From the NCBI RefSeq assembly GCF_900177685.1, contig NZ_FXAY01000001.1:620001-684000 (forward strand): a stretch of DNA of 64,000 nucleotides, in the 5' to 3' direction. Position numbers and translations under genes: made by a program. Below the pieces are notes generated by a model, which saw only the letters and a list, made by a program, of their open reading frames with translations, did no database searches and was not told the origin of the DNA. The stretch comes from Agreia pratensis (GTDB taxonomy: Bacteria > Actinomycetota > Actinomycetes > Actinomycetales > Microbacteriaceae). This document shows, in pieces, positions 54,365-63,443 of the stretch (positions within the stretch are counted from its first letter, which is position 1; every line of letters starts with the position of its first letter).

Positions 54365-54415
54365 CAAGACGATCTCATTCTGGACGAAATCGACACAGAG
54401 ACGTACTGTGGTGTT

Positions 54416-54931
54416 ATGTCCCGCGACTCGATCGATTCCTCTTCCGAGGCATGCGCAGCCGCCGGTTCGGTGTCTCTGCACTCCGCCGTCTGCTCATCGG
54501 TCGACAACCTCGAGACAGCCGATCTCACCTGGCTGATGCACCGGGCGGCTGAGGTTCTGCGCGCAGATTTCGACGCGGTCGCGAAGACAGCAGGGCTGGT
54601 CGATCTGCGCGACTGGCTGGTTCTATCGGTGGTGACCGACGGAATCCCACGCACCCAGCTCGAGATCGCTCGGCAACTCGGCATCGATAAGACAACGCTG
54701 ATCGCGGTGCTCGACCGACTCGAAGGCCAAGCGTTCATCGTGCGCAGCGCTTCGCCGACCGACAGGAGGGTACGCATCCCCGCAGCGACGGCCGCCGGCG
54801 CTGCGATTTACGAGAGAGTCACTGTGGAACGCGATACGGCCATCGCTGCACGGCTCAGCGCTGTGCCGGAGGCCGAGCAGAGTGCGCTGCGCTCAGCGCT
54901 GTGGGCTATCGCGAGCGCACCCTCGACGTAG
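54416..54931 (+). CDS. MarR-family transcriptional regulator
   Basis: 171 residues from the ATG at 54416. Winged helix with LVVTDGIPRTQLEIARQLGIDKTTLIAVLDRLEGQ as helices and DRRVRIPAAT as wing. Four cysteines or so in the N-terminal 40 residues could serve as redox sensors. Divergent from DoxX. Confidence 0.88.
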   Translation: MSRDSIDSSSEACAAAGSVSLHSAVCSSVDNLETADLTWLMHRAAEVLRADFDAVAKTAGLVDLRDWLVLSVVTDGIPRTQLEIARQLGIDKTTLIAVLDRLEGQAFIVRSASPTDRRVRIPAATAAGAAIYERVTVERDTAIAARLSAVPEAEQSALRSALWAIASAPST

Positions 54932-54934
54932 AAG

Positions 54935-55216
54935 TTATTTAGACGACTTCTTGTCGCTCTTCGACATCGTGGCTCGCTCGGCCTCGAGAGTCGCCCTCAG
55001 ATCGTCGTCGATACGGTCGTCGACCACGCCGAGAAACGGGTTCGCCATGCGCTTCTTCGCCGGCAGCGCAGAGAGGTAGGCCGTGGCTGCTTTCTGAACA
55101 CGAACGGTCGCGCGCTCGGTCTTCGAGACCGACGCATCGGGGGTCGCAGCGATCTCCGCGTGCTTACCCAACGCCTTGATGAGTTCGGCCAGCGCCGTGG
55201 TGATCTTCTTCGTCAT
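54935..55216 (-). CDS. Small basic conserved protein of unknown function
   Basis: 93 residues from the ATG at 55216 with AAGAAGAT upstream. Lysine- and alanine-rich (MTKKITTALAELIKALG ... SKSDKKSSK). A central PAKKRMANPFLGVVDDRIDDDLRATLEAE segment looks helical. No known domain. The stop lies 4 bases from the end of the convergent MarR gene. Confidence 0.65.
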   Translation of the reverse strand: MTKKITTALAELIKALGKHAEIAATPDASVSKTERATVRVQKAATAYLSALPAKKRMANPFLGVVDDRIDDDLRATLEAERATMSKSDKKSSK

Positions 55217-55413
55217 GAGTGCATTGTCCCAGGCGAAAGTGAACATGCAACTCCGTGTCTCATTCCCCGCGAAACGCCGTCTCACCACCGCGAACACATG
55301 TGCAGAATGACGCGCTCTGCCGCGCAGCCTCGAGCGGCGTTCTACCATTGAGCCTGGGGCATCGACCTGTTTCGAAGGCGCCCCTCCACTCTCTCGACGA
55401 AAGCCCTTCCTTC

Positions 55414-55995
55414 ATGCGCATCGAACTCATCCGCCACGGCCAGACCGACTGGAACCGCGACGGTCGTCTCCAGGGCTCCAGCGACATCCCTTTGAACGAC
55501 ACCGGGCGGGCGCAGGCCGTCGAGACTGCCGCCGTGCTCGCCGATCAGGGCCTGTCGGCTATCGTCTCGTCTCCCCTGATGCGCGCCAGAGAGACCGCTC
55601 GCATCATCGCCGAGATCCTCGACATCGACCTGGGCGCGAGCTACGACGATCTCATCGAGCGCGACTACGCCAGCCTCGAAGGAGCGGTGCCGACCGAGCC
55701 CATTCCCGACGAGCCCAACGCCGACTTCGCCGACATCGAGCCCCGCGAGGCGGTCACCGCCCGCGGCATGCGCGCCATCGTCGAGATCCGCGACACGAGA
55801 CTGCCTCTCGACGGCCCGGATGCGACGGTCGCCGCGGTCTGCCACGGCACGATCATCCGCTTCGTGCTCTCCGAGATTCTCGGCGAGGAGATCCCGCACA
55901 TCCACAACGCGGCGATCAACGAGATCGAGTGGGCGGATGGCGCCTGGCGCGTCTTGAGCGTCAACGGCAGCCCCGTCGTCGAGGCTCGCGCATAG
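55414..55995 (+). CDS. Histidine phosphatase family protein (phosphoglycerate mutase-like)
   Basis: 193 residues. RHGQTDWNRDGRLQG at the N-terminus (His8 as phosphoryl acceptor), SSPLMRARETA, DLIERDYASLEG, and CHGTIIRF with the second His. A broad-range phosphatase rather than mutase (short size). The gene stands alone; ATG at 55414. Confidence 0.9.
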   Translation: MRIELIRHGQTDWNRDGRLQGSSDIPLNDTGRAQAVETAAVLADQGLSAIVSSPLMRARETARIIAEILDIDLGASYDDLIERDYASLEGAVPTEPIPDEPNADFADIEPREAVTARGMRAIVEIRDTRLPLDGPDATVAAVCHGTIIRFVLSEILGEEIPHIHNAAINEIEWADGAWRVLSVNGSPVVEARA

Positions 55996-56034
55996 CAGCG
56001 CGCCACAACTCAGGCAGAACCGAGCAGCCGTGCA

Positions 56035-56080
56035 CGAAAACGCCGGTTTCGGCCCGTTCTTCCTGAATTAGAGCGGCGCC
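56035..56080. repeat. Repeat family 6, copy 1
   Basis: GAAAACGCCGGTTTC then CGTTCTTCCTGAATTAGAGC overlaps the stop of the degenerate ATPase (TAA at 56068-56070). Related copies in opposite orientation are at 63043-63119 and 63273-63345. Confidence 0.75.
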
Positions 56081-57597
56081 ACCAGCGACAGCAGCTCGAG
56101 CGACGACGCTCCGCGCCCCACATCACCCACAACGCGCCCTCCGGCCATCGCCACCACGCGGTCGCTGATCGCCAGCAGTTCGTCGAGGTCGGCCGATGCC
56201 ACGATCACGGCCTTGCCCGCGTCGGCGATCACCCGCAGCAACCGCCACACTTCGGCACGCCTCTCGTCATCGAGTTCTCGCGTCGGCTCCACCAGCAGCA
56301 GCACGCGGTGCTGCGACTCGGGGAACAGCTCGAGCAGGCTGCGGATACGCACCCACTCGTCATCGCGTCCGCGCAGGCGCACGGCGTCGAGGGCACGAGC
56401 ACCGGGCGTCGGCCTCGTCTCGTCGTCCCGTGTCACCACTCCGGCCTTCACAAGCGCGGGCAGCATCGACGGCGTCGCCGGAGCCGAGATGCCCCCGACG
56501 ATGCGTACCCGGTACTTCGGCTGAACCGTGACGATCGCGAAGATGCCGTGCTCGATCGCGGCCATGGTGGTGTTCGTCTCGACGGGCAGGCCATCGATCA
56601 GCACGGCGCCCGAGGGCACGGTTCCCGCGGTGCGGCCGAACACACTCAGCAGCAGCTCGTTGCGACCAGACCCCTCGAGTCCGGCAAGCCCGACGATCTC
56701 GCCGGCCGCGGCGCTCAGCGATGCGCCGATCACCACGCGGGTCACGCGGTCGAACTCGTCGTTGGTGCTCCAGTCGACGATCTCGAAGACCGCTCCGGAT
56801 GGCGACTTAGCCGCGCGATCGCGCCCCGCAAGGCCGGTCGCGCCGGCCGCGCCCGCGCCGCCCACCCCGGCCGCGCCGTCCCCGGCCGCGCCGTCCCCGG
56901 CCGCGCCGGCGCCGGCCATCGCCTCGAGGAGCCGGCCACGGGCATCCGACCCGCTGTCGCCTGGCCCAAGAACCGGCGTGACCGAACCGGCCGACAGCAC
57001 CGACACCGTGTCACCGATCTCGAGCGCGAAACTCGGCCGTTGGGATGCGACGACCACGGCGATTCCCTCGCTGGCGAGACGGCGCAATGCCCGCACGACC
57101 CGCTCTGCGCCGGCATCGGTCAGCCCTGCTGTGGGCTCCGTGAAAGCGAGGACCGTCGCCCCGTGCGCGAGCGCCCTGGCCGCTTCGACGAGAACCCGAG
57201 ACGCGTCGTCTAACTGCGAAGCGAGCGTGGGAAGGGGCGAGTAGACATCGACCTTGCGCAGCAATGCGGTGGCCTGCGTGCGCATCGACGCGCGGTCGAC
57301 GATGCCGGGCAGCCCGAGAAAACGCCGCCGCGGCTCGATGCCGAGAAAGAGGTTGTCGGCGAGGTCGAGGGTCGCGGTGAGCGACGACACCCTCCGCACA
57401 TGCGCGAACGCGACCGTGCCCACGACCCGCGCCAGAACGGCGTCGAGCCCGGGCGAGTCCACGCCGAGAACGACGTGGATCTCGCCCGGGCTCGGGCTGA
57501 GCTCTTCGGAGATCAGCGGCCTCCGGAGCGGCGCTTGTTGTAGACGTCGAAGGCGACGGCGAACAACAGCACGAGGCCCTTGACGGCCTGCTGCCAC
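56068..57597 (-). CDS. Degenerate tandem ABC ATPase (RbsA/MmsA-like) without ATP-binding residues
   Basis: Open over 1.5 kb. The only standard start upstream of the core is a GTG at 57597, inside the permease gene; a CTG at 57516 overlaps the permease stop as CTGA, after CGGAGG, and is an unusual alternative. Two ATPase-like halves are joined by an Ala-Gly-rich linker (residues about 228-257). In half 1 the P-loop GENGAGKST of true ATPases is GVDSPGLDA (no Lys), the signature is ASQLDDASR, Walker B is VLAFTEPT, and the H-loop reads SQRP. In half 2 the Walker B Asp is Val (LVEPTRELDD). It follows the permease and probably belongs to the operon; a structural or regulatory role, or early decay, is possible. 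Confidence 0.8.
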   Translation of the reverse strand: MAAGRQGPRAVVRRRLRRLQQAPLRRPLISEELSPSPGEIHVVLGVDSPGLDAVLARVVGTVAFAHVRRVSSLTATLDLADNLFLGIEPRRRFLGLPGIVDRASMRTQATALLRKVDVYSPLPTLASQLDDASRVLVEAARALAHGATVLAFTEPTAGLTDAGAERVVRALRRLASEGIAVVVASQRPSFALEIGDTVSVLSAGSVTPVLGPGDSGSDARGRLLEAMAGAGAAGDGAAGDGAAGVGGAGAAGATGLAGRDRAAKSPSGAVFEIVDWSTNDEFDRVTRVVIGASLSAAAGEIVGLAGLEGSGRNELLLSVFGRTAGTVPSGAVLIDGLPVETNTTMAAIEHGIFAIVTVQPKYRVRIVGGISAPATPSMLPALVKAGVVTRDDETRPTPGARALDAVRLRGRDDEWVRIRSLLELFPESQHRVLLLVEPTRELDDERRAEVWRLLRVIADAGKAVIVASADLDELLAISDRVVAMAGGRVVGDVGRGASSLELLSLVAPL

Positions 57598-58754
57598 TCG
57601 ATACCGATGCCCATGATCGACATACCGTTGTTCAGAACACCGATGATCAGACCACCGATGATGGCGCCACCGATCGTTCCGACACCACCCTGAACCGCGG
57701 CTCCACCGATGAAGGCTGCCGAGATGGCCTCGAGCTCGAAGCCGTCACCTGCCTTCGGGCCGGCGAGGTTGAGTCGCGCGGTGAAGATGAGGCCGGCGAG
57801 GGCAGCAAGGAAGCCCATGTTGACGAACAGCCAGAAGGTGACGTTGCGGGTCTTGATGCCCGAGAGCTCCGCGGCGTGCAGGTTTCCACCGATGGCGTAG
57901 ACGTGACGGCCGAAGACCGAGCGGTTCATCACGATTCCGTAGACCAGAACCAGCACAGCGAGAACGATCAGGGTGGCAGGAATGCCCTTGTAACTGGCGA
58001 GCTCATAGGCGAAGAAGCCGATGGCCGCGGCGATGAGCACCAGCTTGGCGACGAACCAGGCTAGGGGTTCAACCGCCTGGCCGTAGCTCGAGCGTCCTGC
58101 GCGGGTGCGGAACTGCTGCACGACGAGCGCGAGGATGGCAATCGCAGCCACGCCGAGTGTGAACGGATCGATCTCGAATTCGCCGAAGATGTTGCTGAGG
58201 AATCCGTTTCCGAGAGCACGGTATTCGCCGGGAAAAGAGCCGATGCTGGCGCTGCCGAGCACAACCAGGGCGAGGCCTCGGAAGATGAGCATGCCCGCTA
58301 GCGTCACGATGAACGCGGGTATACCTACGAAGGCGATCCAGAAGCCCTGCCAGACACCCACGAGAGCACCGACCAGAAGCGACAGGATGATCGACAGCCA
58401 CCACGGCAGCCCCCAGTCCACGGCGAAAACGCCAGAGACGGCGCCAACGAAGGCGGCCACAGATCCCACAGAGAGGTCGATGTGGCCGGCGATGATGACC
58501 ATCACCATTCCGATCGCGAGAACGAGGATGTAGCCGTTCTGCACGATCAGGTTGGAGATATTCTGCGGCCGCAGAAGGATGCCGTTGGTGAGGACGCTGA
58601 ACAGCACCACCACCAGGATCAGGGCGAGGAAGATGCCGTTCTTGCCCAGGTCGGAGAGGATGTGGGCGAACTTGTTGGTGAACCTGTTCTCCACGGGATT
58701 CACCTGGCTGCCGGCCGCGACGCCGTCGGCGGGCTTGGTCTCGAGGTTAGACAT
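57513..58754 (-). CDS. mmsB: Sugar ABC permease (MmsB/GguB/XylH type)
   Basis: 413 residues, about 10-12 TM segments, with AIGMVMVIIAGHIDLSVGSVAAF and GGVGTIGGAIIGGLIIGVLNNGM, the conserved ends of CUT2 permeases. Works with the ATPase upstream and ChvE-like lipoprotein to import monosaccharides. Stop overlaps the region where the degenerate ATPase may start. Confidence 0.93.
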   Translation of the reverse strand: MSNLETKPADGVAAGSQVNPVENRFTNKFAHILSDLGKNGIFLALILVVVLFSVLTNGILLRPQNISNLIVQNGYILVLAIGMVMVIIAGHIDLSVGSVAAFVGAVSGVFAVDWGLPWWLSIILSLLVGALVGVWQGFWIAFVGIPAFIVTLAGMLIFRGLALVVLGSASIGSFPGEYRALGNGFLSNIFGEFEIDPFTLGVAAIAILALVVQQFRTRAGRSSYGQAVEPLAWFVAKLVLIAAAIGFFAYELASYKGIPATLIVLAVLVLVYGIVMNRSVFGRHVYAIGGNLHAAELSGIKTRNVTFWLFVNMGFLAALAGLIFTARLNLAGPKAGDGFELEAISAAFIGGAAVQGGVGTIGGAIIGGLIIGVLNNGMSIMGIGIEWQQAVKGLVLLFAVAFDVYNKRRSGGR

Positions 58755-58787
58755 GTCGTTGTGCTCCTATATCCACCAGCGCGAGCG

Positions 58788-60335
58788 CTAGCGGGCCTTT
58801 TCCATGGTCATGAGTTTGAGCAGAGCCTCGGGGCTCGCTTCTTCGATCGGCAGTTCGCCAGTGATGCGGCCCTCGCTGAGGGCGTAGATGCGGTCGCAGA
58901 TTCCGAGCAGCTCTGGCAGCTCGCTCGAGATCACGATCACTCCCTTACCCTCTGCAGCCAGCTTGTTGATGATGCTGTAGATCTCGTACTTGGCACCCAC
59001 GTCGATTCCTCGGGTGGGCTCGTCGAGAATGAGCACGTCGGGGTCGGAGTAGATCCACTTCGACAGAACGACCTTCTGCTGGTTTCCGCCGGAGAGCTTG
59101 CCGGTCTTCGCCAGCACGGTCGGCGACTTGATGTTCATGCTCTTGCGGTACTCGTTGGCGACGGTCCACTCCTGGCCATCGTTCACGAGGCCGAGCTTCT
59201 CGAGCTTCTTCAGCGCCGCCATCGAGATGTTGCGCTTGATGTCGTCGATGAGGTTGAGGCCATAGGTCTTGCGGTCTTCGGTGGCGTAAGCCAATCCGTT
59301 CGCGATGGCCTCAGACACCGTGCGGGTCTTGATCTCGACGCCGTTCTTGAAGACGCGGCCAGAGATCTTCGAGCCGTAGCTGCGGCCGAAGAGGCTCATA
59401 GCGAACTCGGTGCGCCCCGCGCCCATGAGTCCGGCGATACCGACGATCTCTCCGCGGCGCACGTTGATGTTGACGTTGTCGACGACCACGCGGTTCACGT
59501 CTTGAGGGTGGTGAGCGGTCCAGTCTTCGACCCGTAGGATCTCGTCGCCGATGTGCGGCGTGTGATCGGGGTAGCGGTTCTCGAGGTCGCGACCGACCAT
59601 GTCTTTGATGATGCGCTCTTCGGTGACGTCGCTCTTGCTGATCGTCTCGATCGTCTTGCCATCGCGGATCACCGTGACGGAGTCGGCGACCTTCTTGATC
59701 TCATTCAGCTTGTGGCTGATGATGATGGCCGTGATGCCCTGCTCCTTGAGGTGCAGGATCAGATTCAGCAGGTGATCGCTGTCATCGTCGTTGAGAGCCG
59801 CGGTCGGTTCGTCGAGGATGAGGAGCTTCACTCGCTTCGAGAGCGCCTTGGCGATCTCGACGAGCTGCTGCTTTCCGACACCGATGTCCATGATCTTGGT
59901 GGTCGGGTTCTCGCGCAGACCCACGCGGGCGAGCAGCTTTGCGGCCTCTGCGTTGGTCTTGTTCCAGTCGATCAGCCCGAGGCCGCCGCGCTGTTCGTTG
60001 TTGAGAAAGATGTTCTCCGCGATCGACAGGTACGGGCTGAGCGCCAGCTCCTGGTGAATGATCACGATGCCTTCGGCCTCGGAATCGCGGATGTCTTTGA
60101 ATTCGACGATCTTGTTCTCGAAGACGATGTCGCCTTCGTAGGTGCCGAACGGGTAGACACCCGAGAGCACCTTCATCAGCGTCGACTTGCCGGCGCCGTT
60201 CTCACCGCAGATGGCGTGAACCTGGCCACGGCCGACCTCGATGGTCACATCTTGCAGCGCCTTGACGCCGGGGAACGTCTTGGTGATTCCCCTCATCTCG
60301 AGGATGTTGAGCGGAGCGTCGACCTTGTCCGTCAT
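58788..60335 (-). CDS. mmsA: Sugar ABC ATPase with two ATPase domains (MmsA/GguA type)
   Basis: 515 residues. Half 1: Walker [10 protein letters not shown] (44-52), Walker [12 protein letters not shown]. Half 2: GLMGAGRTE, signature [14 protein letters not shown], Walker [14 protein letters not shown]. Matches the ChvE-GguA-GguB multiple-monosaccharide system, including the ending MTMEKAR. Cytoplasmic. Follows the lipoprotein gene by a 132-base gap with a hairpin. Confidence 0.95.
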   Translation of the reverse strand: MTDKVDAPLNILEMRGITKTFPGVKALQDVTIEVGRGQVHAICGENGAGKSTLMKVLSGVYPFGTYEGDIVFENKIVEFKDIRDSEAEGIVIIHQELALSPYLSIAENIFLNNEQRGGLGLIDWNKTNAEAAKLLARVGLRENPTTKIMDIGVGKQQLVEIAKALSKRVKLLILDEPTAALNDDDSDHLLNLILHLKEQGITAIIISHKLNEIKKVADSVTVIRDGKTIETISKSDVTEERIIKDMVGRDLENRYPDHTPHIGDEILRVEDWTAHHPQDVNRVVVDNVNINVRRGEIVGIAGLMGAGRTEFAMSLFGRSYGSKISGRVFKNGVEIKTRTVSEAIANGLAYATEDRKTYGLNLIDDIKRNISMAALKKLEKLGLVNDGQEWTVANEYRKSMNIKSPTVLAKTGKLSGGNQQKVVLSKWIYSDPDVLILDEPTRGIDVGAKYEIYSIINKLAAEGKGVIVISSELPELLGICDRIYALSEGRITGELPIEEASPEALLKLMTMEKAR

Positions 60336-60404
60336 CGCGATTCTGCTTCCTTGCTGGTTGTTCGTGGGGGTGGTTTACGTCGCCCTAGGCAGCGACGAGA
60401 GACT

Positions 60405-60452
60405 GGATGCGCCGGGCGCGCGACCCGTCAAGGTCACGCGCCCGGAGCATCC
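60405..60452 (-). promoter_or_regulatory. Hairpin between lipoprotein and ATPase genes
   Basis: GGATGC/GCATCC outer pairs and CCGGGCGCG/CGCGCCCGG inner pairs with a 16-base loop, 15 bases after the lipoprotein stop. No T-run; expected to protect the binding-protein message, as at 28487. Confidence 0.65.
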
Positions 60453-60467
60453 GGGATCTTTTAGGTG

Positions 60468-61589
60468 TTAGCCCTTGATCTCGTCTTCGGTCCAGTAACC
60501 GGAGTCGACCAGGACCTCCTTGATGTTGTCTTTCACAACGATCTGCGAGTCGAGCAGGAACGAGGGGACGACCTTCTTGCCGTTGTCGTAGTCCTTGGTG
60601 TTGTTCACCTCGGGCTTGTCACCCTTGAGGATCGCGGTGGCCATGTCGACCGCAACGGTTGCCAGCTTGCGCGTGTCCTTGAAGATGGTCGCGTACTGCT
60701 CGCCGCCGTTGATCGCCTTGACGCTGTCGAGCTCCGAGTCCTGGCCGGAGATGATGGGCCATTCAGCGCCCACCGAGTAGCCGGCGTCGGTCAGAGCCGA
60801 GATGATTCCACGCGAGATGCCGTCGTAGGGCGACAGTACGCCGTTGACCTTCTTCGATCCGTCGGAGTACGTGGAGGTCAGGATGTCCTCCATGCGGCTC
60901 TGAGCTGCTTCGCCGTCCCAGCGGAGGGTTGCGACCTGCTGGAAGTCGGTCTGGCCACTGCCGACGACAAGGGTCTTCTTGTCGATGTAGGGCTTCAGAA
61001 CGTCCATCGCACCGTTGAAGAAGAACGTCGCGTTGTTGTCGTCGGGCGAACCGGCGAAGAGCTCGATGTTGAACGGACCGGCGGGGGCGTCGGTCTTGGC
61101 GGTGCCGTCGAGCTCGGTCAGACCGAGGCCGTTCAGCATCGACCATGCCTGCTGCTGGCCGACCTTGAAGTTGTCGAACGACGCGTAGTAGTCGACGTTC
61201 TCGGTGTCGCGGATCAGGCGGTCGTAGGCGATGACGGGGATGTCGGCGTCCTTGGCGTCCTGAAGAACGCTGGTGAGCGTGGTGCCGTCGATCGAAGCGA
61301 CGATCAGGGCCTTGGCGCCCTTGGTGACCATGTTCTCGATCTGCGAGACCTGGGTGGGGATGTCGTCTTCTGCGTACTGCAGGTCGACGGTGTAGCCGGC
61401 GTCTTCGAGCTGCGACTTCACGGCGTTGCCGTCCTGAATCCAGCGCTCGCTCGACTTGGTGGGCATCGCGACGCCGATGAGGCCGCCGTCTCCGCCCTTG
61501 TCTCCACCGGATGCGCCGGAGGAGCAGGCCGAGAGGCCGATGATCATCGCGCCGGCGGCGACGCCGGCGAGGAGGGTTTTGATTTTCAC
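60468..61589 (-). CDS. chvE: Multiple-monosaccharide-binding lipoprotein (ChvE/XylF type)
   Basis: 373 residues from a GTG at 61589. Lipobox LSAC (Cys22) in [10 protein letters not shown]; mature part is a periplasmic binding protein type 1 with [34 protein letters not shown] and [24 protein letters not shown], as in ChvE and xylose-binding proteins. First gene of the operon. A 16-bp palindrome upstream should be the LacI operator. Confidence 0.93.
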   Translation of the reverse strand: MKIKTLLAGVAAGAMIIGLSACSSGASGGDKGGDGGLIGVAMPTKSSERWIQDGNAVKSQLEDAGYTVDLQYAEDDIPTQVSQIENMVTKGAKALIVASIDGTTLTSVLQDAKDADIPVIAYDRLIRDTENVDYYASFDNFKVGQQQAWSMLNGLGLTELDGTAKTDAPAGPFNIELFAGSPDDNNATFFFNGAMDVLKPYIDKKTLVVGSGQTDFQQVATLRWDGEAAQSRMEDILTSTYSDGSKKVNGVLSPYDGISRGIISALTDAGYSVGAEWPIISGQDSELDSVKAINGGEQYATIFKDTRKLATVAVDMATAILKGDKPEVNNTKDYDNGKKVVPSFLLDSQIVVKDNIKEVLVDSGYWTEDEIKG

Positions 61590-61892
61590 TGTGTGAATTC
61601 CTTTCGAATGTGCAGTGGACGTCGTTGTCTGCAGTGGTGCACGAACCGGCATCGTCCCGAATACCGTTTCGTTCGCCGTGCAGGGCAGGGAGCCATGCGC
61701 GGCATAGGGGTGCGAACTAGAGAGAAGGCGGATGAGCTGCGCTGCGAATGCTGCTGGCCATATCGACGACTCCCTTGTCTGCTCTGGTGCGATGTTGCGA
61801 CCACAATCCTTGTGAACGTTCACAACGCGTGTTCATACTAGACCCGTACATGATCACCCTGTCAACCTGGATTGTTCGGCGTGTCACGATCG
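61590..61892 (-). promoter_or_regulatory. Promoter region of the ChvE-type operon with LacI operator
   Basis: The 303-base gap holds the perfect 16-bp palindrome TTGTGAACGTTCACAA at 61811-61826, about 220 bases upstream of the chvE start. AGGAA lies 11 bases before the GTG. The palindrome recurs as a half-changed copy before the LacI gene (62943-62958). I see no coding sequence. Confidence 0.85.
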
Positions 61893-62924
61893 TTACCGAG
61901 TCTGGGGCGCAGCCGATGAACCGCGCTCGATGAGAGTCGGAAGAATGCTCCCCGCGTACTCCTCGCCCGCTTCGAGCCCGCCCAGCAGCAGGGCCATGCA
62001 TCGCCTCCCGAGTTCGGCGAAATCTTGCCGAACCGTGGTGAGCGGTGGCCAGAAGTGTGCCGCATCGGGAATGTCGTCGAAGCCGACGATGCTGATGTCG
62101 CGCGGAACCTCGAGTCCCCCGTCGCGGATAGCGTGCATGAGCCCCAAGGCCATCTGATCATTCGCCGCGAAGATTGCTGTGAAATCGCGCATCCTCAGCA
62201 GCTCGCGCCCTGCGAAGTAGCCGAACTCGGCTGTCCAGTCGCCGAGAATGGGTGCCGTCGTGGGCATGTCTTGATCGCTCATCTCATCGAGGAACCCGGT
62301 CATCCGCGCCTCTGCCTCGATCCAGTCCTGTGGACCGGCGAGGTGGTAGATGTAGCGATGCCCCAACTCGATGAGGTGTCTGGTCGCCAGACGCGCTCCC
62401 AAGATCTGGTCGACCGAGAGCGACTTGTCCCCGTCGGTTCCGGTGGACTGCAGTGTGACGATCGGCAGGCGCAACGACATGCCGGCGAGAGTGTCGAACA
62501 CCCGCCGCTGCGGCGCGATCACAACGAGGCCCTCGATGGCCTGGTCGAGCAGTCGGTCGATGGCACGCACGATGGCGGTGGACTCGTATCCGCTGATACT
62601 GGCCGTGGTGACCGCATAGCCGGCCGCATTGGCAGCGTCTTCGATCGCCTGAATGCTGGCCGCGGGGCCGTAGTTGGTGCGCGAGGCGGTCAGGATGCCG
62701 ATGGTGCGGGAACGAGACGTGACCAGCGCGCGAGCCGCCCGGTTGGGCCGGTACTGCAGCTGCTCCATCGAGTCGAGAACGCGCTGCTTGGTCTCTTCGC
62801 GGATGTTCGGAAGATCGTTGATGACGCGAGAGACGGTCTGATGGGAGACTCCGGCGAGGCGCGCCACATCGTGCATGCTCGGTGCCCGTGACTTCTTCGC
62901 CACCGGCTCGGGTTCCTGTGCCAC
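61893..62924 (-). CDS. LacI-family regulator of the ChvE-type operon
   Basis: 343 residues from a GTG at 62924 (TTG at 62933 is an alternative). HTH SMHDVARLAGVSHQTVSRVINDL, hinge QYRPNRAARALVTSRSRTIGIL, and sugar-binding domain with AANDQMALGLMHAIRDGG and DISIVGFDDIPDAAHF. Lies upstream of, and on the same strand as, the transport operon. Palindromes before both genes suggest it controls itself and the operon. Confidence 0.92.
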   Translation of the reverse strand: MAQEPEPVAKKSRAPSMHDVARLAGVSHQTVSRVINDLPNIREETKQRVLDSMEQLQYRPNRAARALVTSRSRTIGILTASRTNYGPAASIQAIEDAANAAGYAVTTASISGYESTAIVRAIDRLLDQAIEGLVVIAPQRRVFDTLAGMSLRLPIVTLQSTGTDGDKSLSVDQILGARLATRHLIELGHRYIYHLAGPQDWIEAEARMTGFLDEMSDQDMPTTAPILGDWTAEFGYFAGRELLRMRDFTAIFAANDQMALGLMHAIRDGGLEVPRDISIVGFDDIPDAAHFWPPLTTVRQDFAELGRRCMALLLGGLEAGEEYAGSILPTLIERGSSAAPQTR

Positions 62925-62942
62925 GCGTCTCAAACCTCATCG

Positions 62943-62973
62943 TTGTTCACGTTCACAAACGGTGAGCGCTTAC
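62943..62973. promoter_or_regulatory. LacI operator pair upstream of the LacI gene
   Basis: TTGTTCACGTTCACAA (62943-62958) shares its right half with TTGTGAACGTTCACAA at 61811, and GTGAGCGCTTAC (62962-62973) is a near-perfect LacI/CcpA-type dyad. Position 20-50 bases before the start fits autoregulation. Confidence 0.7.
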
Positions 62974-63042
62974 TCATTATGCACACCCGCGAAGCCCGCG
63001 TCGTGCGCATCCCAGAACAGGGGGTGCTGCAGCGACCCCGGG

Positions 63043-63119
63043 GCGGCGGCGCTCTAATTCAGGAAGAACGCCTGCAAAACGGCGTTTTCGCGCTCGACGC
63101 CTCGGATTTTCCTGCAGAC
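63043..63119. repeat. Repeat family 6, copy 2
   Basis: CTCTAATTCAGGAAGAACGC, then CAAAACGGCGTTTTCGCGC, ending GGATTTTCCTGCAGA. Same order of blocks as in the copy at 63273; the 5' part matches the inverse of 56035-56080. In the 519-base gap between LacI and the last gene. Confidence 0.85.
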
Positions 63120-63193
63120 CGGCGCCGCACATCCGATGCTTCGTGTTGCGAGTCCGCCGCTGCAACACAACGACGCGGCCTGCTGCACGAATC

Positions 63194-63235
63194 GGCGCCG
63201 CAGCTCGCAACTTCGGCGGCGCAGCTCGCAGCTTC
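63194..63235. repeat. Two tandem 21-bp units
   Basis: Units GGCGCCGCAGCTCGCAACTTC (63194) and GGCGGCGCAGCTCGCAGCTT (63215), followed by a partial third unit GGCGGCGCACGATC. Within the gene-free stretch 62974-63443. Confidence 0.8.
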
Positions 63236-63272
63236 GGCGGCGCACGATCTGAGTCGCTCCTTCCGCCGGCCG

Positions 63273-63345
63273 CCGCCTCCCTCATTCAGGAAGAACGCGC
63301 CCAAAACGTGGTTATCGCGCGCGGAGCGCCGGATTTTCCTGCAGA
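63273..63345. repeat. Repeat family 6, copy 3
   Basis: CTCATTCAGGAAGAACGCG, CAAAACGTGGTTATCGCGCG, CGGATTTTCCTGCAGA, in direct order with copy 2. About 60 of 73 positions appear shared by eye. Confidence 0.85.
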
Positions 63346-63443
63346 AGAGCGCGCCCTCCTCTCCACCACGTTCGTGCCAGGCATCGTTTACTCCACAGAA
63401 GTGCCTCCGCGCGGCCCGCAGCATTCAGCCAGGGGCGACGCTC

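Noticed and set aside
54362-54415. Earlier ATG for the MarR gene
   Set aside because: It would begin at the edge of the candidate operator and has no ribosome-binding site; the ATG at 54416 is retained.
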